Positions 1-6,366 are shown, counted from the stretch's first letter. The stretch: 9,804 nt of DNA from an uncultured Candidatus Saccharibacteria bacterium (GCA_938030585.1 CALHIA010000095.1:1-9804); one strand, 5' to 3'. The notes: generated from the sequence alone by a model not told the origin. Translations and numbers: made by a program.

Positions 1-861
1 GCCGTCGCCGCGGCCGACGTGGACCTGGCCGAGATCGACGCCATCGCCGTCACTCACACTCCAGGTCTGCTGGGCTCACTTCTCGTTGGTACACTTTCCG
101 CTCGCACTATCAGCATTTTGCACCACATCCCTTTCTATCCAGTACATCACCTCAAATCTCATATTTATGCCAACTGGCTCACCGAAAAACCTGAATTCCC
201 CCTCCTTGCTCTCGTTATTTCCGGTGGCCATACCCAAATCATCCGTATGTCCGCTCATAATCATTTTGAAATCATCGCCTCTACTCGTGATGATGCCGTC
301 GGTGAATGTTTTGATAAAATCGCCAAAATTCTTGGTCTTCCCTATCCTGGCGGTCCAGCTATTTCCCACCTCGCTAAATCTGGTGACCCTCATCGTTTTA
401 CTTTTCCTCACCCACTCGCCAATTCTCTCGACTTTTCTTTCTCCGGTCTCAAAACCGCCTTCCTTCGCACCGTCCAAAATCTAGTCAACGTCCCAATTTC
501 CTATCCTTCCTCCAAGCTCGCTGAATTGCTCGACGAAACCACCAAGGCTGATCTCGCTGCCTCTTTTGACCAGGCCGTCACTGATATTCTCCTCGAAAAA
601 ATCACTACCGCCATTAAGCAAAATCCCGAGACTAAATCCCTCGTCATTGCTGGTGGTGTCTCTGCTAATCAAACCCTGCGCGAAGACGCCAAAAAACTCG
701 AATCAAAATTCAAAGGCCTCAAATGTTATTTCCCACTACCAAAATTTTCCGGCGATAATGCCGCCATGGTCGCCTCCGCCGCTTACTACGAAATTCAATC
801 CGGCGTCCAACCTTCCGACCCGTATAAGCTCAATATCCTTCCTCGTTCCGAGATTAAATAA
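1..861 (+). CDS. tsaD: tRNA N6-adenosine threonylcarbamoyltransferase TsaD, 5'-truncated by window edge
   Basis: TsaD (Kae1/YgjD family) transfers the threonylcarbamoyl group from TC-AMP to A37 of ANN-decoding tRNAs, forming t6A in the cytoplasm with TsaB and TsaE. The frame is open from base 1, so the GTG at 19 is internal rather than a start; roughly the first 70-75 residues, including the ATPase-fold start, lie outside the window. Counting from that GTG, visible motifs are PGLLGSLLVG (15-24), the metal-binding HxxxH (H44, H48), VISGGHTQ, then DDAVGECFDK and GLPYPGGPA, LDFSFSGLKTA, IAGGVSANQ, and near the end SGDNAAM. All are in family order and the C-terminal length is normal, with TAA at 859-861. 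The first 17 codons all end in G or C, unlike the rest of the gene (see findings). No terminator is visible before the next gene, which has its own promoter. Confidence 0.96.
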   Translation, partial: AVAAADVDLAEIDAIAVTHTPGLLGSLLVGTLSARTISILHHIPFYPVHHLKSHIYANWLTEKPEFPLLALVISGGHTQIIRMSAHNHFEIIASTRDDAVGECFDKIAKILGLPYPGGPAISHLAKSGDPHRFTFPHPLANSLDFSFSGLKTAFLRTVQNLVNVPISYPSSKLAELLDETTKADLAASFDQAVTDILLEKITTAIKQNPETKSLVIAGGVSANQTLREDAKKLESKFKGLKCYFPLPKFSGDNAAMVASAAYYEIQSGVQPSDPYKLNILPRSEIK

Positions 862-896
862 TCTCCAAATTGCCATTCAATCTCAATTTTTTTCAT

Positions 897-925
897 TTGA
901 AAATCTGACTAGTTTCATATATAAT
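897..925 (+). promoter_or_regulatory. Sigma-70-type promoter for the DUF285 surface protein
   Basis: The -35 box TTGAAA (897-902) and the perfect -10 box TATAAT (920-925) are separated by exactly 17 nt. Predicted transcription start is near 932, giving a short leader of about 25 nt that contains GGAGG at 945-949, 7 nt before the GTG start. It is the best consensus promoter in the window and makes the surface gene independent of tsaD. Confidence 0.8.
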
Positions 926-956
926 TAAGCATAATTAGTTTATTGGAGGTTTATTT

Positions 957-3900
957 GTGTTGAGACTTTTAGGTCTTAACCAAATTAATTTTTTGGTTAA
1001 GAGAAGTTTAGTTCTGCTTGCCCTACTTGGGTCGGTTTTTCTAATTTTTAATTCCCCAAGCAATGTTTATGCTGAGGATTCATCTGCGTCTCTAACAGTA
1101 ACGGGAAATTTTAATATCGATCTCACCCCTCAAGGTACCGAACAAATCATGCTCCGCGCTTCGGGTATGCAAGCTACCGCTAAAACCACTAGTGTCGCAG
1201 GTTATTCCCTTTATGTATCTGGTGGTGACGAAAATGGTAATTTCGTTAATGAAAAAGCTTCAAACTCTATCCTTAAACCAATAAACGGCCCCGCTTATTA
1301 CTCTTTTGCTGCCGACCAAATTAATATTTGGGGATTCTGTGGCCAATATTACGGTAGCACCACCCAGTGTGATTCTAATTATTTCCCAATCGGAAAACCA
1401 GGCGCTCCAACTCTTTTAAAGAAGTCAGACACTGCCACCCCTACAGATGGTTATACTTACAAGGCTAATCTTTTTGCTCGCGCCAACCAACAAATCGTCT
1501 CCGGAAAATATATTGGTGATATTACTTATTCTCTTATCGTTAATGAGGAAATTAGCTCCACCTTAGTCACTGGTCGTGAATTCAACAAATTACTTCGTGA
1601 AGCCGTCAATACTACGGACCCTACCATTCTTAATGATCCAAAATCTGAACTTCCAGTTTATATAAACAATTTAACTTTTGCCAAAACTGAACCAACGTCA
1701 ACTTCCAAAAAGACCGTCAAAATCTCTACTGAAAACTCCGAGGAACCAGTTTATCTCACCGCCGTTCAATCTTCAACTAATAGCTATGCCTTAACCATCT
1801 GGTCCAACGCGCATCACATTTATACCAATGCTGATTCGTCATATATGTTCTCTGGACTTAATGGTGTTTCTACTGGGTTGTTCTATAATTGGCCAAACGA
1901 CGCGCGAGTAAGTTTTTCAAAAACCAAAGATTTTTCTTATATGTTCTATAAATTGGGTAATGTGAATGAAACTGCATACTATGACATTAAATATTCATAC
2001 AATATGGTAAATTCAATTGCAAAAGCCAATCCAACCAATTTGGATTCCATGTTTGAATTGTCTAATCTTCAACCAAATATCAAAATTAATACTACCGGCC
2101 CAGTTTCCACTAATTCCATGTTTAAAAACAATGGTCAAAGGCCCTTTAGTAGTATAAGTCTTGAAGGTAATTTTCTTGAAAATAGCTCTGACATGACTTC
2201 TCTTTTTGAAGGTAGTCAAATTTCCCTCTCCCCTACATATACCGTATCTGAAAATTTTGGCAAATACACTACTTCTACTAATTCCATGTTTAAAAATTCA
2301 AGCACCACTATGATTGATTTTAGTAAGGCTAATTTTGTTAATCTTACTGATACTGAAAGTATGTTTGAGAATTATTCCAGAAGTTACACATATTTTTATA
2401 TGCCGAAAAAAGCCAATAATTCCAAACTCAAAAAAATGCGTGCTATGTTTAAAAATATTCAAACCGACACCGAATCTTCACTTGACCTTTCTTCTTTTAA
2501 TACTGAAGAAGTTACTGATATGAGCTATCTTATCGGCAACGACCAAACCGGGCGCTATAAGTACAGCAAATTCAAAAATATTATTCTGGGTGATAATTTT
2601 ATTACCAAGAATGTTACCAATATGGAAGGCATGTTCCGTAAAATTTATAGTGTTAAAACCATAAATCTGGGCCAGCATTTCGATACCAGCAAAGTCACTA
2701 ATATGTTTGCTATGTTTGAAGGTGGTTATTATCTTGAAAATCTTATTCTCGGTGATAAATTTAAGACCGACGAAGTCACCAATATGAGCCGTATGTTTGC
2801 TGGTTGTTGGTATGTAAAAGATATTGATTTTTCAAAATTCAATACTAAAAATGTTACCAACATGAGTTACATGTTTAACGATGCTACTGCTTTTCGTAAC
2901 TTTACCAATACCGCAAAATTTAACACTGAAAAAGTTACCGATATGAGTTACATGTTCTCCAACACACGTTTTACCACTCTCGATCTTTCAGCTTTTAATA
3001 CTAAAAATGTCACTAATATGGCCTACATGTTTGATCGTACTAGTAATAGTGTTAACGTTACCTATCCAGCAGTTTTTGATACCAGTAAAGTTACCGACAT
3101 GAATCACATGTTCAATGAATCCTACATTAAAAATCTTCCTGCTGCCGGTTTTGATACTAGAAATGTGACAAATATGTCTTACATGTTTAGAAGAGTTTAT
3201 TACATGAAGGACCCCCAAGTCTTCAATCTCAATACTAGAAATGTCACAAATATGGAAAACATGTTCGAACTCGCCTTTCAATTTCAGCCAAATCAAAATG
3301 CCATCTTCGGTCCGGATTTTAATACTGAAAAAGTTACCACCATGGCTAATATGTTTAAAGAATCTAATATTAACGAAATTAATTTAACTAATTTCGTAGG
3401 TGCACCAGAAGCTACTACTTTTGTATCCATGTTCGATCAAACTAAAGCCACTAAAATCACCTTCCCAGCTACCTTCAATACCTCAAAAGTTACCGATATG
3501 TCTAGAATGTTTGCTCAAATCTATTATCTTCCATCCAACTTCCATCTTAACCTACCATTTGATACTAGTAGTCTTACCACTATGTATCAGATGTTCTATA
3601 GCTTCCCAGGTGAATCTATCGACGTCTCTTCATTCCGCACACCAAACCTCACTAACTTTAGTATGGCCTTCTATAGTGCAAAAATTACTAGCTTAGATAT
3701 TAGTAATTTTAATCTTGAAAATGTCACCACTATGTCAAGCACTTTCAATGATTGTAGTAAAATGGTTAATATTAATTTAACCGGTGTTAAGACTAGTAAT
3801 AAGCTAACTACAATGAGTTCCTTGTTCTATCGCAACTACAAATTGACTTCAGTTGATTTATCAGGTTTTGATACCTCAAGTGTTAATGATTTCTCCAGTA

Positions 3901-4115
3901 TGTTCTATCAGAACCGTGAACTTACCACCATCTATGCTTCTGAAAAATTCATCACAAAACCTTCAGCAAATTTGGATTACATGTTTGATGAAGCAAATAA
4001 AATCGTAGGCGGCGCAGGTACCACCTATATTTACAGCAAAAACAGACTCTATGCTCGTATCGATGACCCATCCAACGGCAAACCTGGCTACTTCACTTAT
4101 AAAGCCGCACCATAG
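957..4115 (+). CDS. Secreted BspA-like surface protein with DUF285 repeats (1052 aa)
   Basis: Probable surface-exposed or secreted repeat protein of the DUF285 (PF03382, BspA-like) group; family members are often adhesins or surface lipoproteins, and the role here is inferred. The start is GTG 957, with GGAGG 7 nt upstream. Residues 1-39 form a Sec signal: a long n-region ending K15-R16, a hydrophobic core 17-31, and V-Y-A/E for signal peptidase I after A39. Residues 40-197 look like a beta-rich N-terminal domain, with GYSLYVSGGDENGN (82-95), GKYIGDITYSLIV (183-195) and a possible C128-C138 disulfide. About 27 units spaced roughly 20-30 residues follow (293-1015), each centred on a V-T-N/D-M-S-x-M-F type motif; units at 515-805 are closest to consensus. 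The C-terminus (Y1026 to P1052) has the NGKPGYFT ending typical of these proteins. There is no LPXTG, C-terminal membrane segment or lipobox, so anchoring is unclear; an uncleaved signal could serve as a membrane anchor. Stop TAG. Confidence 0.88.
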   Translation: MLRLLGLNQINFLVKRSLVLLALLGSVFLIFNSPSNVYAEDSSASLTVTGNFNIDLTPQGTEQIMLRASGMQATAKTTSVAGYSLYVSGGDENGNFVNEKASNSILKPINGPAYYSFAADQINIWGFCGQYYGSTTQCDSNYFPIGKPGAPTLLKKSDTATPTDGYTYKANLFARANQQIVSGKYIGDITYSLIVNEEISSTLVTGREFNKLLREAVNTTDPTILNDPKSELPVYINNLTFAKTEPTSTSKKTVKISTENSEEPVYLTAVQSSTNSYALTIWSNAHHIYTNADSSYMFSGLNGVSTGLFYNWPNDARVSFSKTKDFSYMFYKLGNVNETAYYDIKYSYNMVNSIAKANPTNLDSMFELSNLQPNIKINTTGPVSTNSMFKNNGQRPFSSISLEGNFLENSSDMTSLFEGSQISLSPTYTVSENFGKYTTSTNSMFKNSSTTMIDFSKANFVNLTDTESMFENYSRSYTYFYMPKKANNSKLKKMRAMFKNIQTDTESSLDLSSFNTEEVTDMSYLIGNDQTGRYKYSKFKNIILGDNFITKNVTNMEGMFRKIYSVKTINLGQHFDTSKVTNMFAMFEGGYYLENLILGDKFKTDEVTNMSRMFAGCWYVKDIDFSKFNTKNVTNMSYMFNDATAFRNFTNTAKFNTEKVTDMSYMFSNTRFTTLDLSAFNTKNVTNMAYMFDRTSNSVNVTYPAVFDTSKVTDMNHMFNESYIKNLPAAGFDTRNVTNMSYMFRRVYYMKDPQVFNLNTRNVTNMENMFELAFQFQPNQNAIFGPDFNTEKVTTMANMFKESNINEINLTNFVGAPEATTFVSMFDQTKATKITFPATFNTSKVTDMSRMFAQIYYLPSNFHLNLPFDTSSLTTMYQMFYSFPGESIDVSSFRTPNLTNFSMAFYSAKITSLDISNFNLENVTTMSSTFNDCSKMVNINLTGVKTSNKLTTMSSLFYRNYKLTSVDLSGFDTSSVNDFSSMFYQNRELTTIYASEKFITKPSANLDYMFDEANKIVGGAGTTYIYSKNRLYARIDDPSNGKPGYFTYKAAP
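974..1002 (+). promoter_or_regulatory. 11-bp perfect hairpin inside the signal-peptide codons
   Basis: TCTTAACCAAA (974-984) is exactly complementary to TTTGGTTAAGA (992-1002) across a 7-nt loop (985-991). It begins 18 nt after the GTG start of the surface protein, within the footprint of an initiating ribosome. No U-tract follows, so it is not a terminator. A translational control role is only an inference; it could also be an incidental product of AT-rich sequence. Confidence 0.45.
1830..4001 (+). repeat. Array of about 27 degenerate DUF285 coding units
   Basis: The repeat part of the surface gene. At DNA level the central units (about 2500-3370) share stretches such as AATACTAAAAATGT followed by CAC or ACC, then a TATG or CATG block ending ATGTTT or ATGTTC. 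The flanking units (1830-2500 and 3400-4001) keep only the aromatic-methionine-phenylalanine core (for example SYMF, DSMF, NSMF, SSMF). Unit length varies from about 20 to 30 codons. Confidence 0.85.
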
Positions 4116-4235
4116 TTCTGGATCTATCGCCAAATATTCAATTACATAAATATGTACACCCCCTCAGCCTCCCCGTGAGGATGAACTGATAATTCCCTCT
4201 CCCCTCTCTCACTCTCCGAGAAATTTCAGAACGTA

Positions 4236-4264
4236 AAAAAGACTCGTCCTCCGCGAGTCTTTTT
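4236..4264. terminator. Bidirectional intrinsic terminator between convergent genes
   Basis: GACTCG (4241-4246) pairs with CGAGTC (4254-4259) around a 7-nt loop. The stem is extended by five A-T pairs (4236-4240 with 4260-4264), giving 11 bp. A T-run follows on the plus strand, and the A-run gives a U-run on the minus strand. It lies about 120 nt past the surface-protein stop and 16 nt past the thyX stop, so it can serve both. Confidence 0.85.
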
Positions 4265-4279
4265 GGTTGAATAAAAATT

Positions 4280-4939
4280 CTACTCATCATCGTCATCAAA
4301 GATCTGGATATCTTCCACCAGCACCGGAACTGCCTGCTGAAAAACTTTATAAATCTGCTTCGCGATTTTCCGGATTTCTGGATGTGCCATCCTTGAACCA
4401 CGTAATTTCAGAAAATGTCGCCATTCTCTAAAATTAGCTGTCATCATTAGTTCCGTTTTCAAGCAAAGCGGCAATACATCACGCGCTTTTTCTGGTTTCA
4501 CTCCAGCATCAATTAAATGCAGGTACGTCCTCTCCGACATCTCCATTAAATTCAGCCATTCCCTCGCCTCATTTTCCGCCAGGCCACTCGACTCAATCAC
4601 TGTAATCTCCCTTGCGAATTTCCCGTTTGCATAATTACAATACCTCGTAGATTCCTGAGAATAAGACGCCAAACGATGTCTCACAATTTCCTGCGAAATT
4701 GCCCTATCCGTTACAATCTTGAATGTGCAGCTTCCGTGTTCCAGTGGTGACTCATGCCCATTTTTGATCAGCATCCGAACAAACTTCTCCGTGCTTCCCT
4801 CCGGATCCTTCGGCTCACTCAGATAGCAGATTCTTCCACATTTTTCTACATGTTTTAATAAAATCTGCAGATAAAATTCATCCGAGAGCTCATCCATAAA
4901 TGGGTTCAATAATCTTGCACTTGTTTCCATGATTTTCAT
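4280..4939 (-). CDS. thyX: Flavin-dependent thymidylate synthase ThyX
   Basis: Makes dTMP from dUMP using methylenetetrahydrofolate, FAD and NADPH; it is non-homologous to ThyA and acts in the cytoplasm as a homotetramer. The 219 residues match the usual family length. The signature RHR-x7-S is present (R87, H88, R89, S97) and continues to S97-T-R99-Y. Other family blocks are GHESPLEH (61-68), ARDVLPLCLKTEL (152-164) and NFREWRHFLKLR (169-180) followed by AHPEIR (185-190). The protein ends in an acidic FDDDDE tail. ATG 4939 is preferred because AGGAGG (4945-4950) lies 5 nt upstream; a second in-frame ATG at 4930 would be 14 nt away. Stop TAG at 4280-4282. It is a single gene with its own promoter; no thyA, dut or folate gene is next to it in this window. 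Confidence 0.96.
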   Translation of the reverse strand: MKIMETSARLLNPFMDELSDEFYLQILLKHVEKCGRICYLSEPKDPEGSTEKFVRMLIKNGHESPLEHGSCTFKIVTDRAISQEIVRHRLASYSQESTRYCNYANGKFAREITVIESSGLAENEAREWLNLMEMSERTYLHLIDAGVKPEKARDVLPLCLKTELMMTANFREWRHFLKLRGSRMAHPEIRKIAKQIYKVFQQAVPVLVEDIQIFDDDDE

Positions 4940-5001
4940 TTCAACCTCCTAATGTACTAAACCAACGTTTCTCTGTCGAATAATAATTCAAGCTAATTCA
5001 A

Positions 5002-5029
5002 ATCATATCAATAATTCTAAATTTTTCAA
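5002..5029 (-). promoter_or_regulatory. Probable thyX promoter (extended -10)
   Basis: Read on the minus strand: -35 TTGAAA (5029-5024), a 16-nt spacer, then -10 TATGAT (5007-5002) preceded by the extended element TGA. The start would fall near 4995, giving a leader of about 55 nt that carries AGGAGG before thyX. Confidence 0.65.
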
Positions 5030-5054
5030 GCATAAACAAAATTAGTAAAACTAA

Positions 5055-5111
5055 AAATCTAAGTCAAAATAAACAGCTCAAAAGACCAAACCAAATCTAA
5101 GTCAAAATAAA
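5055..5111. repeat. 19-nt perfect direct repeat, 38 nt apart
   Basis: AAATCTAAGTCAAAATAAA occurs at 5055-5073 and again, identical, at 5093-5111. On the minus strand each copy carries TTGACT, which resembles a -35 box, but neither has a good -10 at the right spacing. It lies upstream of the thyX promoter. Confidence 0.75.
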
Positions 5112-5163
5112 ACTACCCTAAAAACCAAATTCAGTACCAATAAAATCGAAAGAACCATATCAA

Positions 5164-5216
5164 AAATAAACCTCCATACAGTGGCTAATCAAAATTTTTT
5201 GACAGCAATCCATCAA
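5164..5216 (-). promoter_or_regulatory. Orphan promoter-like and Shine-Dalgarno-like signals without a gene
   Basis: On the minus strand, TTGATG (5216-5211) and TTTGAT (5193-5188), 17 nt apart, are followed by TGGAGGTTTATTT (5176-5164). That 13-mer is identical to the Shine-Dalgarno and spacer of the DUF285 gene (944-956). A TTG follows at the equivalent spacing (5163-5161), but the frame closes after 10 codons. An ATG at 5158 opens an 18-codon hydrophobic frame (5158-5102). This is either the stump of a lost gene or a leader peptide; the -35 and -10 boxes each match only 4 of 6. Confidence 0.3.
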
Positions 5217-5315
5217 AAACAAACCAAATTTAGTTATTTTTAACCGCACCTATTAAATTGCTCTTCAAACAAATTTAAAATCAATCAAAAATAACCTTAA
5301 TCTGCGATCATCTGA

Positions 5316-5504
5316 TTAGAAAAGCCTACGCTTCCCTGCATCGATAATATCTTGGGCCTTTCTTAGAAGTTTCGTCAGCCCCAATTCCGAGTTACTTGAA
5401 CCCACATGAACTAGTTTCACAACCTTGCCATGCTCTTTATAGCAAACTTGCACACCAGTCGCCCCTGAAGCTGTCTTAAATTTTCTAATATATGCCACAA
5501 CCAC
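5316..5504 (-). pseudogene. Probable N-terminal fragment of an IS1634-type (IS4-superfamily) transposase
   Basis: This 62-residue frame has the pattern AYIRKFKTASGATGVQV then a basic turn, then VHVGSS and an L-x-x-LL-KAQ helix. That pattern is what I recall for the N-terminal domain of IS1634-family transposases (x-IRK-x-KT-x-SGATAVQI ... IEHIGSAH). Full-length enzymes run to several hundred residues with a DDE catalytic core. Here TAA follows AGKRRLF, and I see no DDE-type reading frame downstream (5315-4951), so it reads as a truncated relic. The start is uncertain: GTG 5504 or GTG 5498 are both in frame, and the only purine-rich signal, AAGAAGG (5523-5517), is 12 nt or more upstream. A free-standing small protein of unknown function is the alternative. 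Confidence 0.45.
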
Positions 5505-5566
5505 ATTTTAACATAACCTTCTTCCCTTTTCCATCCAGCCTCATTCTTTTTCAATCAACTTCGAAA

Positions 5567-5607
5567 AAATATCCGCCCAACCAGTGCATTTTTTGCACCA
5601 GTTCCCT
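5567..5607 (-). repeat. Palindrome-centred repeat, copy 1
   Basis: On the plus strand GTGCATTTTTTGCAC (5584-5598) can fold as GTGCA/TGCAC with a T5 loop. Matching flanks extend to about 36-40 nt: on the minus strand AGGGAACT before the core and GGTTGGG then GATATT after it. Copy 2 lies 83 nt further right. Confidence 0.75.
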
Positions 5608-5652
5608 ACCTGAATATTCCATACATCCTAAACCAATAAACCATCCAAGCCC

Positions 5653-5690
5653 GAATATCCCAACTCGTGCATTTTTTGCACTAATTCCCT
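5653..5690 (-). repeat. Palindrome-centred repeat, copy 2
   Basis: The identical 15-nt core (5667-5681) has flanks AGGGAATT and AGTTGGG then ATATT on the minus strand. They differ from copy 1 by a few substitutions and a 2-nt gap. Conservation concentrated in the palindromic core suggests a protein-binding or RNA-hairpin element, but this is inferred from two copies only. Confidence 0.75.
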
Positions 5691-5934
5691 TATACAATCT
5701 AATCCCCTGATATCTATAACACTCTTTTCCACCATTATTCCCCCGACTTTTCCAGAAAGTGTATAAGTTTAATTCAAATCTTCCCTATATTTAGAACCCA
5801 CTTGACTTAGCAACCCGCTCACGCTAATATAGACATAACAATTATCGAATTTTTTAAAACGGAACACATAATTTTAACTACGATAGCGCCTCGGTAATTG
5901 GGTCATATAAGAACAGATCAGTACCTTATTAGGA

Positions 5935-5968
5935 AATGTTTATGCTTATTTGTCAAGCATTTAACATT
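5935..5968. repeat. 12-bp interrupted hairpin
   Basis: AATGTT (5935-5940) pairs with AACATT (5963-5968), and ATGCTT (5942-5947) with AAGCAT (5955-5960). There is a one-by-two internal loop of T residues and a 7-nt apical loop. No U-tract follows on either strand, so it is not a simple terminator. Confidence 0.55.
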
Positions 5969-5997
5969 AGTATTTTACACTGTGCAAGATTTTTCAT

Positions 5998-6016
5998 GTG
6001 CTTAACAGGGAAGCAC
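5998..6016. repeat. 6-bp hairpin related to the one at 5942-5960
   Basis: GTGCTT (5998-6003) and AAGCAC (6011-6016) flank a 7-nt loop. It matches the ATGCTT/AAGCAT hairpin 56 nt upstream in stem length and loop length, with the outermost A-T pair replaced by G-C on both arms. The loop sequences differ. Confidence 0.5.
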
Positions 6017-6284
6017 TGTATTTTCACGCCTTTTTTCACAATAGGTGTGGATTTCAGATACTTATAAGAAGCGCATAGTATTTTTGTGTCTAAATTTTTT
6101 TTAAATAAAAACCTGTTTTAGGATGCTAAAATAAGGCTAAATTTATCACTAAAATTATATCTGGGATGCTAATATACCTCTGTAAATTAGGACAGGCAGG
6201 GAACTACACTATTTTTTAATTTTACATTTTAAGAGCATAAACACACATTAAACCTAATATCACAATCAATATATTGAATATCAC

Positions 6285-6315
6285 AAAAAACTTCGGTTCA
6301 TTACCGAAGTTTTTT
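6285..6315. terminator. Strong intrinsic terminator downstream of valS
   Basis: A perfect 13-bp stem: A6 plus CTTCGGT (6285-6297) with ACCGAAG plus T6 (6303-6315), around a 5-nt loop TCATT. It sits about 52 nt past the valS stop and gives a U6 run on the minus strand. The symmetric A/T arms would also work for any plus-strand transcript coming from the 5.5-6.3 kb region. Confidence 0.88.
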
Positions 6316-6366
6316 CTAGATTATTTACATCAACCTCTAATACTTAGCAGGGAACGACTGAATCTT

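Larger units (their letters stand above)
4951..5315. other. A-rich intergenic region with short direct repeats and an orphan promoter/RBS
   Basis: No convincing gene is visible. The plus strand is strongly A-rich. It holds the thyX promoter, a 19-nt direct repeat (5055-5073 and 5093-5111), a 10-nt CAAACCAAAT pair (5087-5096 and 5220-5229), and on the minus strand a promoter-like and ribosome-binding-site-like pair (5164-5216) that leads only into very short reading frames. It may be the decayed remainder of the mobile element whose N-terminal fragment sits at 5316-5504. Confidence 0.5.
5505..6284. other. Gene-free 780-nt region rich in small inverted and direct repeats
   Basis: No reading frame here looks like a protein and no tRNA, RNase P, SRP, tmRNA or riboswitch core was recognised. 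It contains a duplicated palindromic block (5567-5607 and 5653-5690), two related 7-nt-loop hairpins (5935-5968 and 5998-6016), a GGATGCTAA pair (6121-6129, 6164-6172), and several CAGGGAA motifs. The left part (5505-5800) is C/T-rich on the plus strand and the right part is A/T-rich, so more than one origin is possible, including decayed mobile DNA or a non-coding RNA locus. Confidence 0.5.

Noticed and set aside
19..21. GTG as the start codon of tsaD
   Set aside because: The frame and TsaD homology continue to base 1, there is no ribosome-binding site, and a start here would remove the conserved N-terminal part of the ATPase fold.
4162..4179. Small CCTCA/TGAGG hairpin as a terminator of the surface gene
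   Set aside because: Only five pairs with a wide loop and no T-run; the hairpin at 4236-4264 is far better.
4138..4401. 87-codon minus-strand frame overlapping the end of thyX and the terminator
   Set aside because: It overlaps thyX in another frame and crosses the terminator hairpin; the peptide has no recognisable family features.
5567..5690. CRISPR-like repeat-spacer arrangement
   Set aside because: Only two imperfect copies are present, the spacing is 83 nt, and there are no cas genes; it does not fit a CRISPR array.
5492..5710. 72-codon plus-strand frame
   Set aside because: Low-complexity P/S/I/F-rich peptide from C/T-rich DNA, running through both palindromic repeats, with no Shine-Dalgarno; it is likely fortuitous.
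5870..5945. Possible tRNA or riboswitch in the cgatagcgcctcgg area
   Set aside because: No T-arm GTTCRA motif, no acceptor-stem pairing and no known riboswitch core could be found.
5936..6067. 43-codon plus-strand frame with four cysteines
   Set aside because: AGGA directly abuts the ATG, so there is no usable ribosome-binding site, and the frame coincides with the hairpins and the CAGGGAA motif; no family resemblance.
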